Shown here: one piece after another, positions 62,535 through 64,000 of the stretch
Position numbering within the stretch: the stretch's first letter is position 1
Layout: each line of letters begins with the position of its first letter
Origin: an uncultured Alistipes sp.
GTDB lineage: Bacteria; Bacteroidota; Bacteroidia; Bacteroidales; Rikenellaceae
NCBI GenBank assembly: GCA_944322005.1
Contig: CALUNL010000001.1
Location: forward strand, 372,001 to 436,000
DNA: 64,000 bases
Direction of reading: 5' to 3'
Made by a program: the position numbers and the translations under genes
The notes under the pieces: generated by a model
The model's database searches: none
What the model was told of the DNA's origin: nothing
The model's input: the letters and a program-made list of their open reading frames with translations, nothing else

Positions 62535-63922
62535 GAGCAAGGACGAACATGTCGGGCCTCTTTTTGTGCACCGTGCTCCTTTTCGGCTGCTCGCCGAAAC
62601 TCTACGCACCGAAGATGGATGTCCCGAAGACCTACATGTATGGCGACAGCCTCGGCCGCGACACATCGGGCCTGGCAGACGAGTGGTGGCTGATTTTCGG
62701 AGACTCTACGCTGAACAGGCTGATCGATACGGCACTCGCCGCAAACCGCGATCTTGCCGCAGCCGCATCGAGAATAGAGGAGGCGCGATACAACCTCAAG
62801 GCCGTGCGTGCCGGGCTGCTGCCGTCAGCAGGTATCTCCGTTGATGCGGGGGCTTCCTATTCCCGACCGCCGAAGATACGCCAGCAATACGGCCTCGAAG
62901 GGAGTGTAAGTTGGGAGATCCCTCTTTTCGGGAAGCTGCGCCACACCAAGGAGTCGGCCCGCGCCGGAATCGGATATGCCGAGTGGGCATACCGAGGAGT
63001 CAGGCTGTCGCTTGCCGCCGAGGTGGCGACGGCCTACTTCACCCTGCTTCGCTACCGTGAAGATTTGGATATTGCCGAACGCAGCTGGCAGCTGCGGCGC
63101 GAGTCGGCCGCGCTGATAGATTCGATGTATGTCCACGGGATGATTACAGGCGTCAACCGCGAACAGGCGATGAGCCTTGTGTATACGGCGGAGGCCGATA
63201 TCCCGCAATATGAACGGGCCGTGGCGCAGACCGTGCTCTCGTTGAAGGTGCTGCTCGGCAAGACACCGGAATCCGATCTGGAGATACCGGAAGACTCCAC
63301 CGGCATATCCGGATACGGGCGGATAGAGATTCCCGTAGGGCTGCCGTCCGACATGCTGCACCGCCGGCCCGACGTGATGGAGGCCTATTTCCAGATGAAG
63401 CAGGCTGCGGCGGAGGCTGGGCTGGCCCGCAGTGCCAGGTTCCCTTCCATATCCCTAACCGGAGGCGGAGGGCTTGCGTCGGATGCCCTGCGGAATCTGT
63501 TTTCCGGTGAATCCGCCGTGTGGAGTGCAACGGGAGGCATACTCATGCCGCTGTTGCAGTTCGGAGCCCTCAGAAACCGCGAAGCCGTGGCGAAGGAGCG
63601 CTACATGCAGAGTGCACTCGCGTATGAGCAGGCATGCCTGACGGCCCTCTCGGATGTGGAGACCGCACTTGCCGGCATCGCATCCTACAGGGAGCAGACC
63701 GAACGTTATGCTGAGCTTGTAAGGACGAACCGGCGCATCGCACTGATGAGTTCTTTGCTGTACGACAGCGGTATGTCGGCATATCTCGATGTCATAGATG
63801 CGGAACGCACACTTTACGACTCCCGGATGCAGTTCGTGGACCTTGCGGCGCAGCAGTGCATAAATTATGTCAACCTGTGCAAGGCTCTCGGCGGCGGATG
63901 GGTGAAGGTGGAGGAAAAATAG
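62531..63922 (+). CDS. Outer-membrane efflux channel lipoprotein (OprM/NodT type)
   Basis: This 463-residue OprM-like channel has a lipobox LLFGC (Cys20) and two TolC-type helical repeats (first ending about 250; second begins RRPDVMEAYFQMKQAAAEAGLARSARFPS, the typical NodT-family second-repeat motif). It completes the tripartite RND system. The ATG at 62531 overlaps the pump stop by 4 bases; in-frame codons further upstream run inside the pump gene and are not part of it. The gene is complete. Confidence 0.95.
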   Translation: MRARTNMSGLFLCTVLLFGCSPKLYAPKMDVPKTYMYGDSLGRDTSGLADEWWLIFGDSTLNRLIDTALAANRDLAAAASRIEEARYNLKAVRAGLLPSAGISVDAGASYSRPPKIRQQYGLEGSVSWEIPLFGKLRHTKESARAGIGYAEWAYRGVRLSLAAEVATAYFTLLRYREDLDIAERSWQLRRESAALIDSMYVHGMITGVNREQAMSLVYTAEADIPQYERAVAQTVLSLKVLLGKTPESDLEIPEDSTGISGYGRIEIPVGLPSDMLHRRPDVMEAYFQMKQAAAEAGLARSARFPSISLTGGGGLASDALRNLFSGESAVWSATGGILMPLLQFGALRNREAVAKERYMQSALAYEQACLTALSDVETALAGIASYREQTERYAELVRTNRRIALMSSLLYDSGMSAYLDVIDAERTLYDSRMQFVDLAAQQCINYVNLCKALGGGWVKVEEK

Positions 63923-63935
63923 CATGCAATAGCGA

Positions 63936-63966
63936 TTGTAGATATATAAATTTTGAGTTACCTTTG
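63936..63966 (+). promoter_or_regulatory. Promoter of the gene starting at 63985
   Basis: TTG (63936-63938), a 20-base spacer and TACCTTTG (63959-63966) match the consensus, 18 bases before the ATG. Confidence 0.8.
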
Positions 63967-63984
63967 CCGAAAATTATCGGCAAT

Positions 63985-64000
63985 ATGCGTCTATCCGAAC
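63985..64000 (+). CDS. Start of an unidentified gene (cut by window end)
   Basis: An ATG follows a consensus promoter and reads MRLSE before the window ends. FeoA-type ferrous iron transport proteins often open MRLSELKPG, so feoA is a weak guess, but five residues cannot identify a gene. Confidence 0.45.

Overview
The window looks like chromosomal DNA from a Bacteroidota bacterium. The most likely placement is Bacteroidales, perhaps an Alistipes-like member of Rikenellaceae; the genus is inference only. Supporting signs are the repeated promoter form TTTG/TTG-N19-20-TAnnTTTG, weak ribosome binding sites, Bacteroidota-restricted families (DUF3276, DUF4491, histone H1-like protein, PorV/PorQ-like barrel, carboxypeptidase-regulatory/beta-barrel outer membrane protein, rSAM/lipoprotein pair) and a moderately GC-rich coding background. 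Most of the window is core genome: protein genes are densely packed and no rRNA, tRNA, CRISPR array, insertion sequence or prophage was seen.

Layout, left to right. 1-2.3 kb holds the end of pheT. 2.3-3.4 kb is a clearly AT-richer patch with two small exported-protein genes and a ~205-bp imperfect palindrome. 3.4-7.2 kb holds a GH20 hexosaminidase divergent from mazG, then a gamma-carbonic-anhydrase-like gene. The last is co-oriented with a LytS/LytTR two-component pair (7.2-9.3 kb), followed by a large outer-membrane beta-barrel protein (9.4-12.4 kb). 12.5-14.1 kb is a radical SAM enzyme with its small lipoprotein partner under its own promoter. 14.3-19.2 kb is a TolC-HlyD-permease-permease export operon with no ATPase gene. 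19.3-24.9 kb holds a membrane metallophosphoesterase, a DcaP-like porin, DUF4491, a CapA-like lipoprotein, and an ECF sigma / membrane partner / periplasmic Spy-like trio.

25-37 kb is housekeeping: rubrerythrin, ettA, hisS, an S41 protease, DUF3276, a DedA protein, aroE, DUF2007, dnaE and trxA. 37-45.6 kb is on the minus strand: htpG, then a tight seven-gene unit read dnaN, exonuclease, LysM/PBP1-like protein, rex, FAD synthetase, thioesterase, YhhN. It is followed by a nucleoside phosphorylase (minus), glmM and an M20 dipeptidase (plus), DUF2461 and glyA (minus), and fabG plus a PorV-like barrel (plus).

53-64 kb is envelope-oriented: a low-molecular-weight tyrosine phosphatase, a DoxX protein, an overlapping operon of thioredoxin-like protein, POTRA-less Omp85 barrel and phosphoethanolamine transferase, a histone H1-like protein, and a complete tripartite RND efflux operon. 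The window ends a few codons into another gene that has a very good promoter.

Items that most deserve a second look are the 3018-3222 palindrome and its neighbouring small genes, the rSAM/lipoprotein pair, the ATPase-less ABC-2-type exporter, the YtfJ-like/Omp85/EptA operon, the LysM-PBP1 fusion inside the dnaN operon, the FAD synthetase whose flavokinase domain has been eroded, and several promoters that sit so close to start codons that leaderless transcripts are predicted.
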